From: Sciscionella marina DSM 45152
Lineage (GTDB): Bacteria; Actinomycetota; Actinomycetes; Mycobacteriales; Pseudonocardiaceae
DNA: 64,000 bases
NCBI RefSeq assembly: GCF_000379465.1
Contig: NZ_KB905385.1
Location: 1-64,000, forward strand
Direction of reading: 5' to 3'
Shown here: positions 1-7,672 of the stretch, piece by piece
Numbering within the stretch: the stretch's first letter is position 1
Layout of the letters: each line of letters begins with the position of its first letter
Position numbers and translations under genes: made by a program
Notes under the pieces: model-generated
Database searches by the model: none
What the model saw: the letters and a program-made list of their open reading frames with translations, nothing else
What the model was told of the DNA's origin: nothing

Positions 1-36
1 TCGAAGATTCCTTTGCAGGCGTCTTAAGGTTGGAGC

Positions 37-993
37 ATGGACGTTCTCAGCGACCTTCTCTTCCGCGCGCAAGCCGAGGGCGCGCAGGTGCGGCAACTCA
101 TCCACCCGCCGCCGTGGTCGATGACCTATAGTGACGCGCCATCGCTCACCCTGGTGACCGTGTTACGCGGGTCGGCCGTCGTCCGACTCGACGACACCAA
201 GGTGGCCAGGTCACTCGACGTCGAGGACGTGGCACTCATCACCCGGATCGAGCACTACACAATCGCCGACAGCCCGGACACGCCAGAACAGTACGTCATC
301 CGCAACGGACGCAAGTACCTCGCAGGTGAAGGCGAAGTGTCGCCCGACCACGCCGCGGTTGCCGCGCGCACCTATGGCGCTGATTCGCCGGGAGCCTCGA
401 TCATGATTCGTGGCACCTACCAACTCACCGGCGATGTCGCAGATCGCCTCCTGGAGATGCTCCCAGAACTCGCGGTCGTGCCCGCTGGAGCGAGGACCGC
501 GCAGATACTCAAGTTGATCACAGCCGAAGCTCGCCTGACCAAACCCGGTCAAGACGCCGTCCTGCGCCGTCTCCTCGACCTACTCCTCGTTGTCGCACTC
601 CGGGAGTGGATCACGCACGGCGATGCGAGCCTGCCAGCCTGGTGTCAAGCCCTGACCGATCCCGACATCGGCGATGCACTCTTCCTCCTACACGAGAATC
701 TCCAACATCCATGGACAGTCGGTGCCTTGGCAGCCAAGATCGGCATGTCCCGCGCCGCATTTGCTGCGCGGTTCACCGACGTCGTCGGTGAACCCCCGAT
801 CTCATACCTCACAACATGGCGGATGACGATCGCCGCCGATCAGCTACGGGACACCAATACGCCGATCGCCAGGGTCGCCAAAAACGTCGGATATCAAGAC
901 CCCTTCGCGTTCAGTGTTGCCTTCAAACGCGCCCGGAACGTCACGCCGTCGGACTGGCGTCGAAGGAGCCAGGCCGCCAAACCCATCGTGTGA
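37..993 (+). CDS. AraC-family transcriptional regulator with N-terminal cupin domain
   Basis: The protein is 318 aa. The N-terminal half (about 20-200) looks like the cupin-like ligand domain of the AraC_binding_2/cupin_6 type. The C-terminal ~100 residues hold two helix-turn-helix units: the first around 'AAKIGMSRAAFAARF', the second ending in the signature 'VGYQDPFAFSVAFKRA', followed by 'TPSDWR'. It presumably binds DNA and responds to a small molecule; the ligand cannot be read from sequence. Codon use is less GC-rich at third positions than in the following genes, so recent transfer is possible. No target gene is evident, because the next gene is more than 200 bp away and the left neighbour is outside the window. 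Confidence 0.88.
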   Translation: MDVLSDLLFRAQAEGAQVRQLIHPPPWSMTYSDAPSLTLVTVLRGSAVVRLDDTKVARSLDVEDVALITRIEHYTIADSPDTPEQYVIRNGRKYLAGEGEVSPDHAAVAARTYGADSPGASIMIRGTYQLTGDVADRLLEMLPELAVVPAGARTAQILKLITAEARLTKPGQDAVLRRLLDLLLVVALREWITHGDASLPAWCQALTDPDIGDALFLLHENLQHPWTVGALAAKIGMSRAAFAARFTDVVGEPPISYLTTWRMTIAADQLRDTNTPIARVAKNVGYQDPFAFSVAFKRARNVTPSDWRRRSQAAKPIV

Positions 994-1027
994 GACACGT
1001 GTAGTCAACGTCCTGCCCCGCAACAGC

Positions 1028-1077
1028 TAACCCCGGAATGGTCAGCTCGCTTATCGGATGAGGTTCCCGGGGTGTTA
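1028..1077 (+). terminator. possible hairpin terminator after the AraC gene
   Basis: CCCCGG (1031-1036) pairs with CCGGGG (1067-1072), and AA/TT pairing continues past a one-base bulge. The loop is long and there is no T-run, so this is only a weak candidate. The rest of the 994-1225 gap shows nothing else recognisable. Confidence 0.3.
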
Positions 1078-1225
1078 CCGGGCTCGCCGATTCGATACCC
1101 GATCTTTTCCGGTGGTCGTTACGGGTTGTCTTCACCACCTCTTCCGTTCTTGTCTTCCCGGTTTCCGAAGGCGATACTGATCGGTGTTCTCGGGGGTAGT
1201 TCGCTGGATCGGTGGGGAGTTTCTG

Positions 1226-2227
1226 TTGAGGCACAAGACAAGCGCGGCCGCTGGTGCCGTGCTGCTGGCGGTGCTCGCCGGTTGCGGCAGCGGAACAGAC
1301 GCGTCGCGGGAGCCGGATGGGCACGGTGTCGCCGAGCACGGTGTCGCCGAGCTCAGCGCCGCGCTCGATCGCGCCCAGCGGTCCGCGAAAACGGCCACCT
1401 TTAGCTATTCGGTCGAGGCGGCGCCTTCGGGGAACAGTGATCCCGAACCCATGAATCCCGGTAACCCGAACGCGCGGGACGCGGCCTACGTCGGGGAACA
1501 CGGCACTGGTGCGCTCCGGCTCGGTGACCCGCCTGCCATGCGGACCACGGGCGTGGACGTGCACGGCGGGGCCACGCGGCTGGTGTCCGCGGGCGGATCG
1601 GTGTATGTGAACACTCCGCAGGACAAGCGCAGTGCCGCCGATCGGCGGCCGTGGCTCAAGATGGGCGCGTCGACCGGGCATTCGACACAGGTCAGGCCGA
1701 CGACCACGTTGTTCGGCGATGTCCTCGACCCGGCGACGATCGCCGCGAGCATCAAGTCCGCGGGCACCGTCCGGAAAAGTGAACCCGGCACCGTCGACGG
1801 CAGGCCTGTCACGCATTACTCGATCCGGCTGAAACCCGGCAAGCTCCTGGGGCCCGGCAAGCTCATGGACCAGAGCGAGGAGCTCGGGTCGATGCCGTCG
1901 ACCCTGCCCGCCGAGCTCGACGTCGACCGGAACCAGCTCCCGATCAAGATCGCGCTGTCCACGGTGACCCCGGAGTATGCGCTGGTGCGCCTGCGCGCGC
2001 ACTACACCGACTGGGGAAAGCCGGTCGACATCCAGGCCCCCGCTTCCGGGCAATACGCGAACGTCGATGCCGTGCTGCACAACGAACGGACCGGCGGATC
2101 CGCACCGGTCGACTCCTCGCTGCGGGATGTCGAGAAGAAGCTCCGCAAGCAGCTCGACGAGCTCGACAAGGAACAGGGCCACGAGGAGCAGGGGCAAGAG
2201 AAGCACCGGGGCAGTGGCGGGAATTGA
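1226..2227 (+). CDS. putative secreted lipoprotein (LppX/LprG-like size and layout)
   Basis: I chose the TTG start at 1226 because GGTGGGGAG lies about 8 nt upstream and it gives a short signal peptide (MRHKTSAAAGAVLLAVLAGC) with a clear lipobox, LAG|C. A GTG at 1184 would add an unneeded 14 residues. The mature part has no recognised catalytic motif. It carries alternating strands with phrases such as 'GSVYVNTP' and 'GRPVTHYSIRL', typical of large actinobacterial cell-envelope lipoproteins that bind hydrophobic ligands. The last ~35 residues are highly charged (K/E/Q-rich). The predicted location is the outer face of the membrane. Function unknown; the lipoprotein assignment is solid, the family is inferred. 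Confidence 0.8.
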   Translation: MRHKTSAAAGAVLLAVLAGCGSGTDASREPDGHGVAEHGVAELSAALDRAQRSAKTATFSYSVEAAPSGNSDPEPMNPGNPNARDAAYVGEHGTGALRLGDPPAMRTTGVDVHGGATRLVSAGGSVYVNTPQDKRSAADRRPWLKMGASTGHSTQVRPTTTLFGDVLDPATIAASIKSAGTVRKSEPGTVDGRPVTHYSIRLKPGKLLGPGKLMDQSEELGSMPSTLPAELDVDRNQLPIKIALSTVTPEYALVRLRAHYTDWGKPVDIQAPASGQYANVDAVLHNERTGGSAPVDSSLRDVEKKLRKQLDELDKEQGHEEQGQEKHRGSGGN

Positions 2228-2278
2228 TCCGCACGGCGGTGCACCGCGCGAATGGTTGCTCTGCGTGCCGCTGTCGGC

Positions 2279-2737
2279 TCAATCCATATCCGCTCCCTTC
2301 CGGTCGAAGGTCTCCACGATCCGGGCCGCGAGCACCGACACCGGAGCCGAATCGTCGATGAATGCGCCATCGGGAAAGCTCAGCCGGCCGAGCCGCGCGC
2401 CGAGCTCACCCGGCTGCGTCCCTTTGCTGAAGTAGCTCCAGTTCCGTTTCCCCGGCAGGACCGGGAACACGACCGTCTGCTGGCCGGCGCGGATTTCCAG
2501 GCTCCGGGCAGGGCCGGTGGATTCCCGTCCGGGATCGGCTACCGGGGGACCGGCCTCCGCGTCGAGCGTGTACCGGCACAAGGTCGCGGCGAGGGCTTCG
2601 GCGAGCCGGTCACTCGCCTGCTGTGGCGTGCTCGGTGCACCCGGTCGTGTGCGCGGCCCCGGCGGAAGACGGCAGCCGCTCCACCCCGCGCCCTCGGGCC
2701 CGTTCCGCTCCTGATCCACTGCGCTCTCCACGTGCAC
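2279..2737 (-). CDS. hypothetical protein downstream of XRE regulator, possibly SOS-controlled
   Basis: An open frame extends up to 2803, but the best translation signal is GGAGGGG followed about 8 nt later by GTG at 2737, giving about 152 aa. An ATG at 2803 would lie inside the LexA-like palindrome described separately. No family was recognised. The C-terminal part contains 'QQTVVFPVLPGKRNWSYF' and ends acidic, consistent with a small soluble protein. It lies just after the XRE-type regulator on the same strand, so the two may be co-transcribed or the protein may be the regulator's partner. The coding call rests on frame openness and context only. Confidence 0.6.
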   Translation of the reverse strand: MHVESAVDQERNGPEGAGWSGCRLPPGPRTRPGAPSTPQQASDRLAEALAATLCRYTLDAEAGPPVADPGRESTGPARSLEIRAGQQTVVFPVLPGKRNWSYFSKGTQPGELGARLGRLSFPDGAFIDDSAPVSVLAARIVETFDRKGADMD

Positions 2738-2794
2738 GCTCCACACCCCTCCGCGCCGTTCCGGTCTCGCTATGATCCCAGGATAGCACGATTT

Positions 2795-2822
2795 TTCGAA
2801 CATGTGTTCCCCTGTGTTCGAA
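2795..2822 (-). promoter_or_regulatory. LexA/SOS-box-like site inside an 8-bp inverted repeat
   Basis: TCGAAC-ATGT-GTTCCC (2796-2811) matches the actinobacterial SOS box TCGAAC-N4-GTTCGA at 10 of 12 positions, including the GAAC-N4-GTTC core. The same stretch forms a wider perfect repeat, TTCGAACA (2795-2802) and TGTTCGAA (2815-2822). It sits between the XRE gene and the 152-aa gene, just upstream of a TATCCT -10-like hexamer reading leftward. LexA binding is inferred. Confidence 0.5.
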
Positions 2823-2836
2823 CGAGCTGCCCGCGG

Positions 2837-3106
2837 TCAGGAGGCCGCCTCCAGTGGGAGTTCGCCGCCCCGCCAGGTGTCCGCCAGTTCCTGTACCGGC
2901 AGGCCGAGTGCTTCGCCGAGGCGGATGATCGTGCCGAATCCGGGGGAGGGCAGCCGTCCGGTCTCGATCTTGCGCAGGGTTTCCGGGGAGATGCCCGCCG
3001 CGTGGGCGACCTCGGCCAGTTCGCGCTCCGCCCGTGCCAGGCGCAGCAGCGCGCCGAGGCGCCTGCCTGCTTCGATCTGCTCGGGGGTGAGTGGCTGGCG
3101 GACCAT
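2837..3106 (-). CDS. small XRE-family helix-turn-helix regulator
   Basis: This 89-aa protein is almost entirely one Cro/CI-type HTH domain. 'LRLARAERELAEVAHAAGISPETLRKIETGRLPSPGF' contains the positioning helix, the turn and the 'KIETGR' recognition-helix signature, followed by 'GTIIRLGEALGLPVQEL'. It is divergent from methionine aminopeptidase. The shared 118-bp region holds two nearly identical palindromes (3124-3169), which suggests autoregulation and control of the neighbour. It resembles solo repressors rather than a toxin-antitoxin partner, but the downstream 152-aa protein could be functionally paired with it. Confidence 0.85.
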   Translation of the reverse strand: MVRQPLTPEQIEAGRRLGALLRLARAERELAEVAHAAGISPETLRKIETGRLPSPGFGTIIRLGEALGLPVQELADTWRGGELPLEAAS

Positions 3107-3123
3107 GATTCCAGGATAGTGTT

Positions 3124-3169
3124 GGTATTACTATACCGGCAAGTGTTAGGCTCTTGGTATAACTATACC
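3124..3169. promoter_or_regulatory. twin palindromic operators GGTATAnnTATACC
   Basis: GGTATTACTATACC (3124-3137) and GGTATAACTATACC (3156-3169) are imperfect and near-perfect palindromes 32 bp apart (about three helical turns). They lie inside 18-19 bp direct repeats reading TTGGTATnACTATACCGGC. They occupy the region between the divergent XRE and map genes and overlap the AT-rich hexamers expected of both promoters. Binding by the XRE protein is inferred from position. Confidence 0.65.
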
Positions 3170-3224
3170 GGCCCGTGCGGGTATCGTCCCGGTGGCCGGG
3201 CCAATCCCGTGACGCGAGGTATCC

Positions 3225-4049
3225 GTGATCGAACTGAAGACGCCTGCGGAGATCGACCGCATGCACGTGACCGGGCGGTTCGTCGCCGAGATCCTTTCCG
3301 AGATCGGCCGGATCGCCGAGGTGGGCGTCAACCTCATGGACCTGGAGCACCACGCGCGCGGCATGATCGAACGGCGCGGGGCGGTGTCCTGCTACTGGGA
3401 CTATGCCCCGTCGTTCGGTATGGGCCCGTTCCGCAACGTCATCTGTCTCTCGGTCAACGACGCCGTGCTGCACGGCCTGCCGCACGACTACCCGCTGCGC
3501 GACGGGGATGTGCTCACCGCGGACCTCGCGGTCACCATCGACGGCTGGGCGGCCGATTCGGCGCGCACGGTCATCGTCGGCACCGCGGCCGAGGAGGATC
3601 GGCGGATCATCCGGGCGACCGAGGAAGCCCTGGAAGCGGCGATCGAGAAGGCCCGCCCGGGCAACCGGCTCGGCGATATCTCGGCGGCGATCTGGGAGGT
3701 GGCCTGTGATTACGGTTATCCGGTCAACACCGAGTTCGGCGGGCACGCCATCGGCCGCACCATGCACGAGGACCTGCACGTGCCCAACAAGGGCAGGGCG
3801 GGTCGCGGCCTGAAGCTCCGGCCGGGCCTGACGCTGGCACTCGAACCCTGGTTCGCCCGCACCACCGACCGGATCATCTTCGACGAGGACGGCTGGACCA
3901 TCCGCTCGGCAGATGGCTCGCGCACCGCCCACTCCGAGCACACGGTCGCCATCACTGAGGACGGCCCCCGGGTGCTCACCCGGCGCGCGCTGGAGGACCC
4001 CGTATCCAAGGGTGCTCCGGAAAACCGGATCGCCACGAAGGAGGTTTGA
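3225..4049 (+). CDS. map: methionine aminopeptidase, type I
   Basis: This 274-aa cytosolic enzyme removes the initiator Met from nascent proteins. The five di-metal ligands of the family are visible: Asp in 'DLAVTID' and in 'AADSAR' (about 100 and 111), His in 'GGHAIG' (about 173), Glu in 'LALEPW' (about 206) and Glu in 'HSEHTVAITEDG' (about 238). It starts at GTG with an upstream 'gagg'. A tail of roughly 25 residues follows the catalytic domain. Actinomycetes usually have more than one map gene. This copy is not with secY/adk or another ribosomal context and sits under apparent XRE control, which suggests a conditional paralogue rather than the housekeeping enzyme. Confidence 0.92.
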   Translation: MIELKTPAEIDRMHVTGRFVAEILSEIGRIAEVGVNLMDLEHHARGMIERRGAVSCYWDYAPSFGMGPFRNVICLSVNDAVLHGLPHDYPLRDGDVLTADLAVTIDGWAADSARTVIVGTAAEEDRRIIRATEEALEAAIEKARPGNRLGDISAAIWEVACDYGYPVNTEFGGHAIGRTMHEDLHVPNKGRAGRGLKLRPGLTLALEPWFARTTDRIIFDEDGWTIRSADGSRTAHSEHTVAITEDGPRVLTRRALEDPVSKGAPENRIATKEV

Positions 4050-4226
4050 CGGACCGCTCGATCGGCTGCACGGTTCGAGGCTGGGGTACCGCACTGGCAG
4101 CGGGCGCACCGCGCGCTGGCACGGAACTGGCACCAGGATCCGCGCACTGGCAGGCTTGGCCCGGATCGGCCGAGTGGAGAGGAACAAGGATGAGGGCTTC
4201 ACCTGCCGCACCGAACCGGGTACCTC
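4050..4226. other. intergenic region between convergent map and ABC-F genes
   Basis: No open frame with coding character and no strong hairpin were seen in these ~177 bases. Confidence 0.5.
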
Positions 4227-5819
4227 CTAGAGCTCCAGCCGCGGCCAGGACGCGGTATCGCGCAGCAGTTGCCGGTCGTGGCTGGCGAGCACCACCGCGG
4301 CCGGGGTCGTGGCCAACGCCTCGGTGAGTTCGTCCACAAGGGACATGGAGAGGTGGTTGGTCGGTTCGTCCAGCAGCAGCACGTGCGGCCGGGCGGCGAG
4401 CACCAGCGCCAGGTCGAGGCGCCGCCGCTGGCCGACGGAGAGCTCCCCGGGTGGCCTGCCGATCGCGGAGCGGGGCAACAGGCCGAGCGCGCTCAGCGAA
4501 ACCGGCTCGGTTCCGGCGAGCGCGTCCTCGAAGACCTCGCGTACGGTCCGCCCGGACCGGTCCGGGGATTCCTGGCTGAGCAGGCCGATCCGCACCCCGC
4601 GGCCGCGCTGTATCCGCCCGGTACCGGGTTCGAGCGCACCGGAGAGCAACGCGAGCAGGGTGGATTTTCCCGCACCGTTCGCCCCGGTCACCACGAGCCG
4701 GTCGGCCGAACGCAGCAGCAGCTCGCACGGTTGCGGCAGCCGGTTTCCGAGGGTGAGGTCTTCGGCCCGCAGTAGCGTCGCCCCGGAGCGGCCGGGCAGT
4801 TCGGGGAACCGAAACCGTTGCGGTGGCGGGGGAATCTCCATGGCGTGTTCCTCGAGCGCAAGCTGTCTGCGGTGCACGGCGCGCACCAGCGCGGGTGCCC
4901 GGGTGGCCCTGGTGTGCTTGCCGGTTCCCTTGTCCGGGCGCCATCCGGTGGACAACCGGTTCTGCGCCGAGGAAAGGTCATCGGCCAGCCGCTGCCGTTC
5001 GGCCAGCTGGGCCTGATACGCCTGCTCCCACCGGTCCCGTTCGGCGCGATGCCCCGTGACATAACCGGAGTACCCGTCGCCGTAGCTGCGCGGCAGCCCA
5101 TCGCGGGTGGGATCCAGATCGAGCACCGTGCTCGCCACATCCGCGAGCAGCGCCCGGTCATGACTGACCAGCACCACGCCGCCGGGTTGTTCGCGCAGTG
5201 CGCTGCTCAGGTAGTCGAGCCCGCCTGCGTCCAGGTGGTTGGTGGGTTCGTCGAGCAGCAACAGGTCGTGGTGTGCGCCGAGCAGGCAGGCGAGCCGGAT
5301 CCGGTAGCGCTGCCCGACCGAGAGCCCGGCCAGTTCGCGGGACCGGTCGTCGATCGCGCCGAGCGCGGCCAGGCCGATGTCGACCCTGCGATCGGCATCC
5401 CAGGCATCGAGTGTCTCCGCCTCGGCGAGAGCACGGGCGTACTCGTCCGCGGCGCCGGGGCGTTCCCCGGCGAGCGCGTGCGTCGCGGATTCGAACTCCC
5501 GCAGGACCGTGCGCACCTCGGCGAGTTCGGTGTCGATGAGTTCGCCGACGGTGCGCCCTTCCGCGCTCGGCATTTCCTGTTCGGCGATACCGAGGCTGCC
5601 GAACCGGCGCAGTACCCCGGAATCGGGGGCCAGCCGACCGGCGAGCACGTGCAGCAGGGTGGTTTTGCCGCGACCGTTCTCCCCGACGACGGCGAGCCGG
5701 TCACCGGCGGAAACGGTGAGGTTCACCGTGTCGAGCACCGGGTGCCCGCCGCGGGCGAGGCACAGATCGGTCGCGGAAAGATGCGCGCGCGTTCGGGCGC
5801 GATGAATTGCCGTGGACAT
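4227..5819 (-). CDS. ABC-F family ATPase, antibiotic-resistance (ribosome protection) type
   Basis: The 530-aa protein has two ABC domains and no membrane segments. Walker A motifs are 'GENGRGKTT' (46-54) and 'GANGAGKST' (about 380). Signature motifs 'LSVGQR' occur twice, and both Walker B regions read 'LLLLDEPTNHL', the second being followed by Ser-Met instead of Asp. The interdomain linker contains 'GWRPDKGTGKHTRATRAPALVRAV', as in macrolide/lincosamide/streptogramin-protecting ABC-F proteins of producer actinomycetes (TlrC/OleB/SrmB type). Family members bind the ribosomal E site and displace drugs. The 5' leader holds a mini-ORF and a hairpin masking the Shine-Dalgarno sequence, which supports drug-inducible expression. 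Drug specificity cannot be deduced. It follows the siderophore esterase gene on the same strand after 144 bp. Confidence 0.9.
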   Translation of the reverse strand: MSTAIHRARTRAHLSATDLCLARGGHPVLDTVNLTVSAGDRLAVVGENGRGKTTLLHVLAGRLAPDSGVLRRFGSLGIAEQEMPSAEGRTVGELIDTELAEVRTVLREFESATHALAGERPGAADEYARALAEAETLDAWDADRRVDIGLAALGAIDDRSRELAGLSVGQRYRIRLACLLGAHHDLLLLDEPTNHLDAGGLDYLSSALREQPGGVVLVSHDRALLADVASTVLDLDPTRDGLPRSYGDGYSGYVTGHRAERDRWEQAYQAQLAERQRLADDLSSAQNRLSTGWRPDKGTGKHTRATRAPALVRAVHRRQLALEEHAMEIPPPPQRFRFPELPGRSGATLLRAEDLTLGNRLPQPCELLLRSADRLVVTGANGAGKSTLLALLSGALEPGTGRIQRGRGVRIGLLSQESPDRSGRTVREVFEDALAGTEPVSLSALGLLPRSAIGRPPGELSVGQRRRLDLALVLAARPHVLLLDEPTNHLSMSLVDELTEALATTPAAVVLASHDRQLLRDTASWPRLEL

Positions 5820-5882
5820 ACTTCCTCTTCAGAAACGGGGTGGCGGACAGATGAGTGCCGTGCCACCTGCTCAGAGGAAGTA
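5819..5882 (-). promoter_or_regulatory. translational attenuator hairpin sequestering the ABC-F ribosome-binding site
   Basis: On the minus strand TACTTCCTCT (inside the leader ORF, 5873-5882) is perfectly complementary to AGAGGAAGTA (5819-5828), which contains the AGAGGAAG Shine-Dalgarno and the A of the ABC-F start codon. A nested 6-bp stem, GGTGGC/GCCACC (5862-5867 with 5839-5844), stabilises the fold. A ribosome stalled on the leader would melt the outer stem and free the start site, as in erm and ABC-F attenuation. Confidence 0.7.
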
Positions 5883-5891
5883 GAGATGCAT
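5871..5891 (-). CDS. putative leader peptide MHLYFL of the ABC-F gene
   Basis: ATG-CAT-CTC-TAC-TTC-CTC-TGA encodes six residues and ends about 50 nt before the ABC-F start. Its last codons form one arm of the hairpin that masks the ABC-F ribosome-binding site. Its own Shine-Dalgarno (GAAG) is close and weak. The frame is open back to a GTG at 5963, directly after the esterase stop, so a 31-codon version ending at the same stop is an alternative. Confidence 0.5.
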   Translation of the reverse strand: MHLYFL

Positions 5892-5963
5892 GACTTCAAC
5901 GGTAACAGAGGAAGCGATGGCTCGCTGAGTCAGTTGTCGGACGCCACAGCGCGAGGGCCACAC

Positions 5964-7649
5964 TCAGCGCAGTCCGATGCCGATCAGCCGCTCCGCGATC
6001 CCGCCCCGCCAGCAGGCCCGGTCGTGACCGCCGGAGAACTCGTGGAAATCCACCGGGTACCCGCGCGCGAGCAGCACCTCGCGCAGCTGCGCGGTCGGTT
6101 CGTCCAGGGTCCGTTCATCGCTGCCCACCTCGATCCCGAAGCGCAGTGGCAGCCGCGGTTTTCCGGCGAACCGGCGCCCGAGTTCTCCTTCGCCGAACCA
6201 GAACGAGCCGGACTGGGAGATGACCGCGCCGAACCGCTCCGGTGCGGTGAGCCCGGCGAAGGCCGCGGTGAGCCCGCCGAGGCTCTGCCCGGCGATCACG
6301 GTGCGAGCCGGATCCTCGGTGATCGCATGGGTTTCGGCGAGCGCGGGGATCAGTTCCCCGGTCAGGAACGCCACGAACGGCGCGTGGCACTGGTATTCCC
6401 GCATCCGCACCGCGCGCGGGCCCGCCTCCGGGAGCACGGCGAGCAGCGGGGGCAGGTGCCCCTCGGCGATCAGGTTGTCCAGGGTGGGCGCGATGTTCAG
6501 CTCGTCGGCCCACAGTTCGCCGTCCAGCAGCACCAGCAGTGCGAGTTCGGCGGCCGGTCGTGCCGGGGTGTAGACCCAGGCACGTTTGCGATACCCGAGG
6601 ATGCGGCTCGGCACCACGGTTTCGGTCACGGTGCCGCGCGGGACGCCGGGCCGTGGCCAGAGAAATCGTTGCGGTGGCGCGTCCGGGAGTTCGGCGATGG
6701 AACGCACCGGTTCACCGCCCCTGCTCGGCAGGACGAGCGAGGCGAACGGATCGGGAACGCCCGCCGGCTCCGCGAGTTCGCCCTCACCCGTCTCGTCGGG
6801 GGCGAACTGGTAGCTGCCCCGCCAGGTGCTCGGCAGCCGGTAGCTCAGGTGCCACACATCGGTTCCCGGCAGGTGGGCGCACTGGCTGCGGTCGAGTCGT
6901 GACCGGTCGGTGAGCTTGTTCACCAGCGCGAGCACCCGAACCGTATCCGGGCCGCCGCGGTAGCAGAAGGTCACGATGCGGTGCGCCGCGCTTTCCGGGC
7001 AGGGCTCCACGAGTGGCCCGCCCTCGGCGCCCACGCGGGCCCAGAATCGGGGCACCGCTTGGGTTTCCCCGGCGGCCACGGCCGCGCGCAGTGCCTCGAT
7101 CGCCGGGCTGCGGGCCGGGCCGGCGGTGACCGCGCGCGCCGAATGCGGTGGCGTGGCACCGTGGTGTGGTTGTCCGGGCGGAAGTTCCGGGACCGGTCCG
7201 AGTGCGCGCGGTGGGTCCCGCAGGTCCTCGAGGATCGGTTCGACCGCCGCGGCGAGCGCGTGCATCCGGAACCCGGCGCTCGTCGTGGTGCGCCAGCCGG
7301 CCGCCGCGGCGGGATCGGTTTCTCCGGGGAACACGCTGACCGGACAGGAAAGGGGCGCGCGTACACCGTTGCGGTGTGGACCAGGAGGCCCGGAGACGAA
7401 CAGATGCACCGGATCGCGCAGCCTGGCGGCCAGTTCGTAGCCGGGGATCGCGCCGGAACCGTGTCCGAACACCGCGACCGGCGGACCGGTTCTCAATGCC
7501 TCGGCGAGCGCGTCCGGATGCTGGTGCCCGGCGGCGAACAGGCCCACATCCGCGGGCAGCAGCTCCGTCCACGGCGTGAACCACCGTGGCTCACCAAGGC
7601 AGACCAGGCACAGCCGTGGGTTCGGGGTCATGGTGAGCGCGTGCAGCAT
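5964..7649 (-). CDS. enterochelin-esterase-like siderophore hydrolase with N-terminal thioesterase-like segment
   Basis: About 561 aa. Residues ~10-140 resemble a type II thioesterase/alpha-beta hydrolase ('VAVFGHGSGAIPGYELAARL'), with the nucleophile motif changed to GHGSG. Residues ~170-560 match Fes-type esterases: an N-terminal Ig-like domain ('VWHLSYRLPSTWRGSYQF'), then a hydrolase domain with 'VIAGQSLGGLTAAFAG' (Ser nucleophile) and 'GGHDRACWR' (His). Such enzymes cleave the trilactone or esters of imported ferric siderophores in the cytosol to release iron. An iron box overlaps the promoter, so derepression under iron limitation is expected. A GTG at 7655 lies within the box; ATG 7649 (or 7631) is likelier, perhaps leaderless. 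Iron function is well supported; the double-domain layout is unusual. Confidence 0.82.
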   Translation of the reverse strand: MLHALTMTPNPRLCLVCLGEPRWFTPWTELLPADVGLFAAGHQHPDALAEALRTGPPVAVFGHGSGAIPGYELAARLRDPVHLFVSGPPGPHRNGVRAPLSCPVSVFPGETDPAAAAGWRTTTSAGFRMHALAAAVEPILEDLRDPPRALGPVPELPPGQPHHGATPPHSARAVTAGPARSPAIEALRAAVAAGETQAVPRFWARVGAEGGPLVEPCPESAAHRIVTFCYRGGPDTVRVLALVNKLTDRSRLDRSQCAHLPGTDVWHLSYRLPSTWRGSYQFAPDETGEGELAEPAGVPDPFASLVLPSRGGEPVRSIAELPDAPPQRFLWPRPGVPRGTVTETVVPSRILGYRKRAWVYTPARPAAELALLVLLDGELWADELNIAPTLDNLIAEGHLPPLLAVLPEAGPRAVRMREYQCHAPFVAFLTGELIPALAETHAITEDPARTVIAGQSLGGLTAAFAGLTAPERFGAVISQSGSFWFGEGELGRRFAGKPRLPLRFGIEVGSDERTLDEPTAQLREVLLARGYPVDFHEFSGGHDRACWRGGIAERLIGIGLR

Positions 7650-7653
7650 GCAC

Positions 7654-7672
7654 ACAGGTTAGCCTTGCCTAA
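7654..7672. promoter_or_regulatory. IdeR/DmdR-type iron box
   Basis: Read leftward, TTAGGCAAGGCTAACCTGT matches the actinobacterial iron box TTAGGTTAGGCTAACCTAA at 15 of 19 positions. It overlaps the TACATT -10-like hexamer of the esterase gene and lies immediately before the ATG of the decayed siderophore-binding gene, so it once controlled both directions. Confidence 0.75.

Noticed and set aside
941-2206. Long minus-strand open frame (over 400 codons) opposite the lipoprotein gene
   Set aside because: Composition is Arg/Gly/Pro/His-rich with no recognisable domain; it is the mirror of a GC-rich coding strand. The plus-strand frame has a signal peptide and lipobox.
5964-7649. Part of an NRPS siderophore biosynthesis cluster
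   Set aside because: No adenylation, condensation or carrier domain gene and no siderophore permease lies nearby; only the esterase and a remnant binding protein are present.
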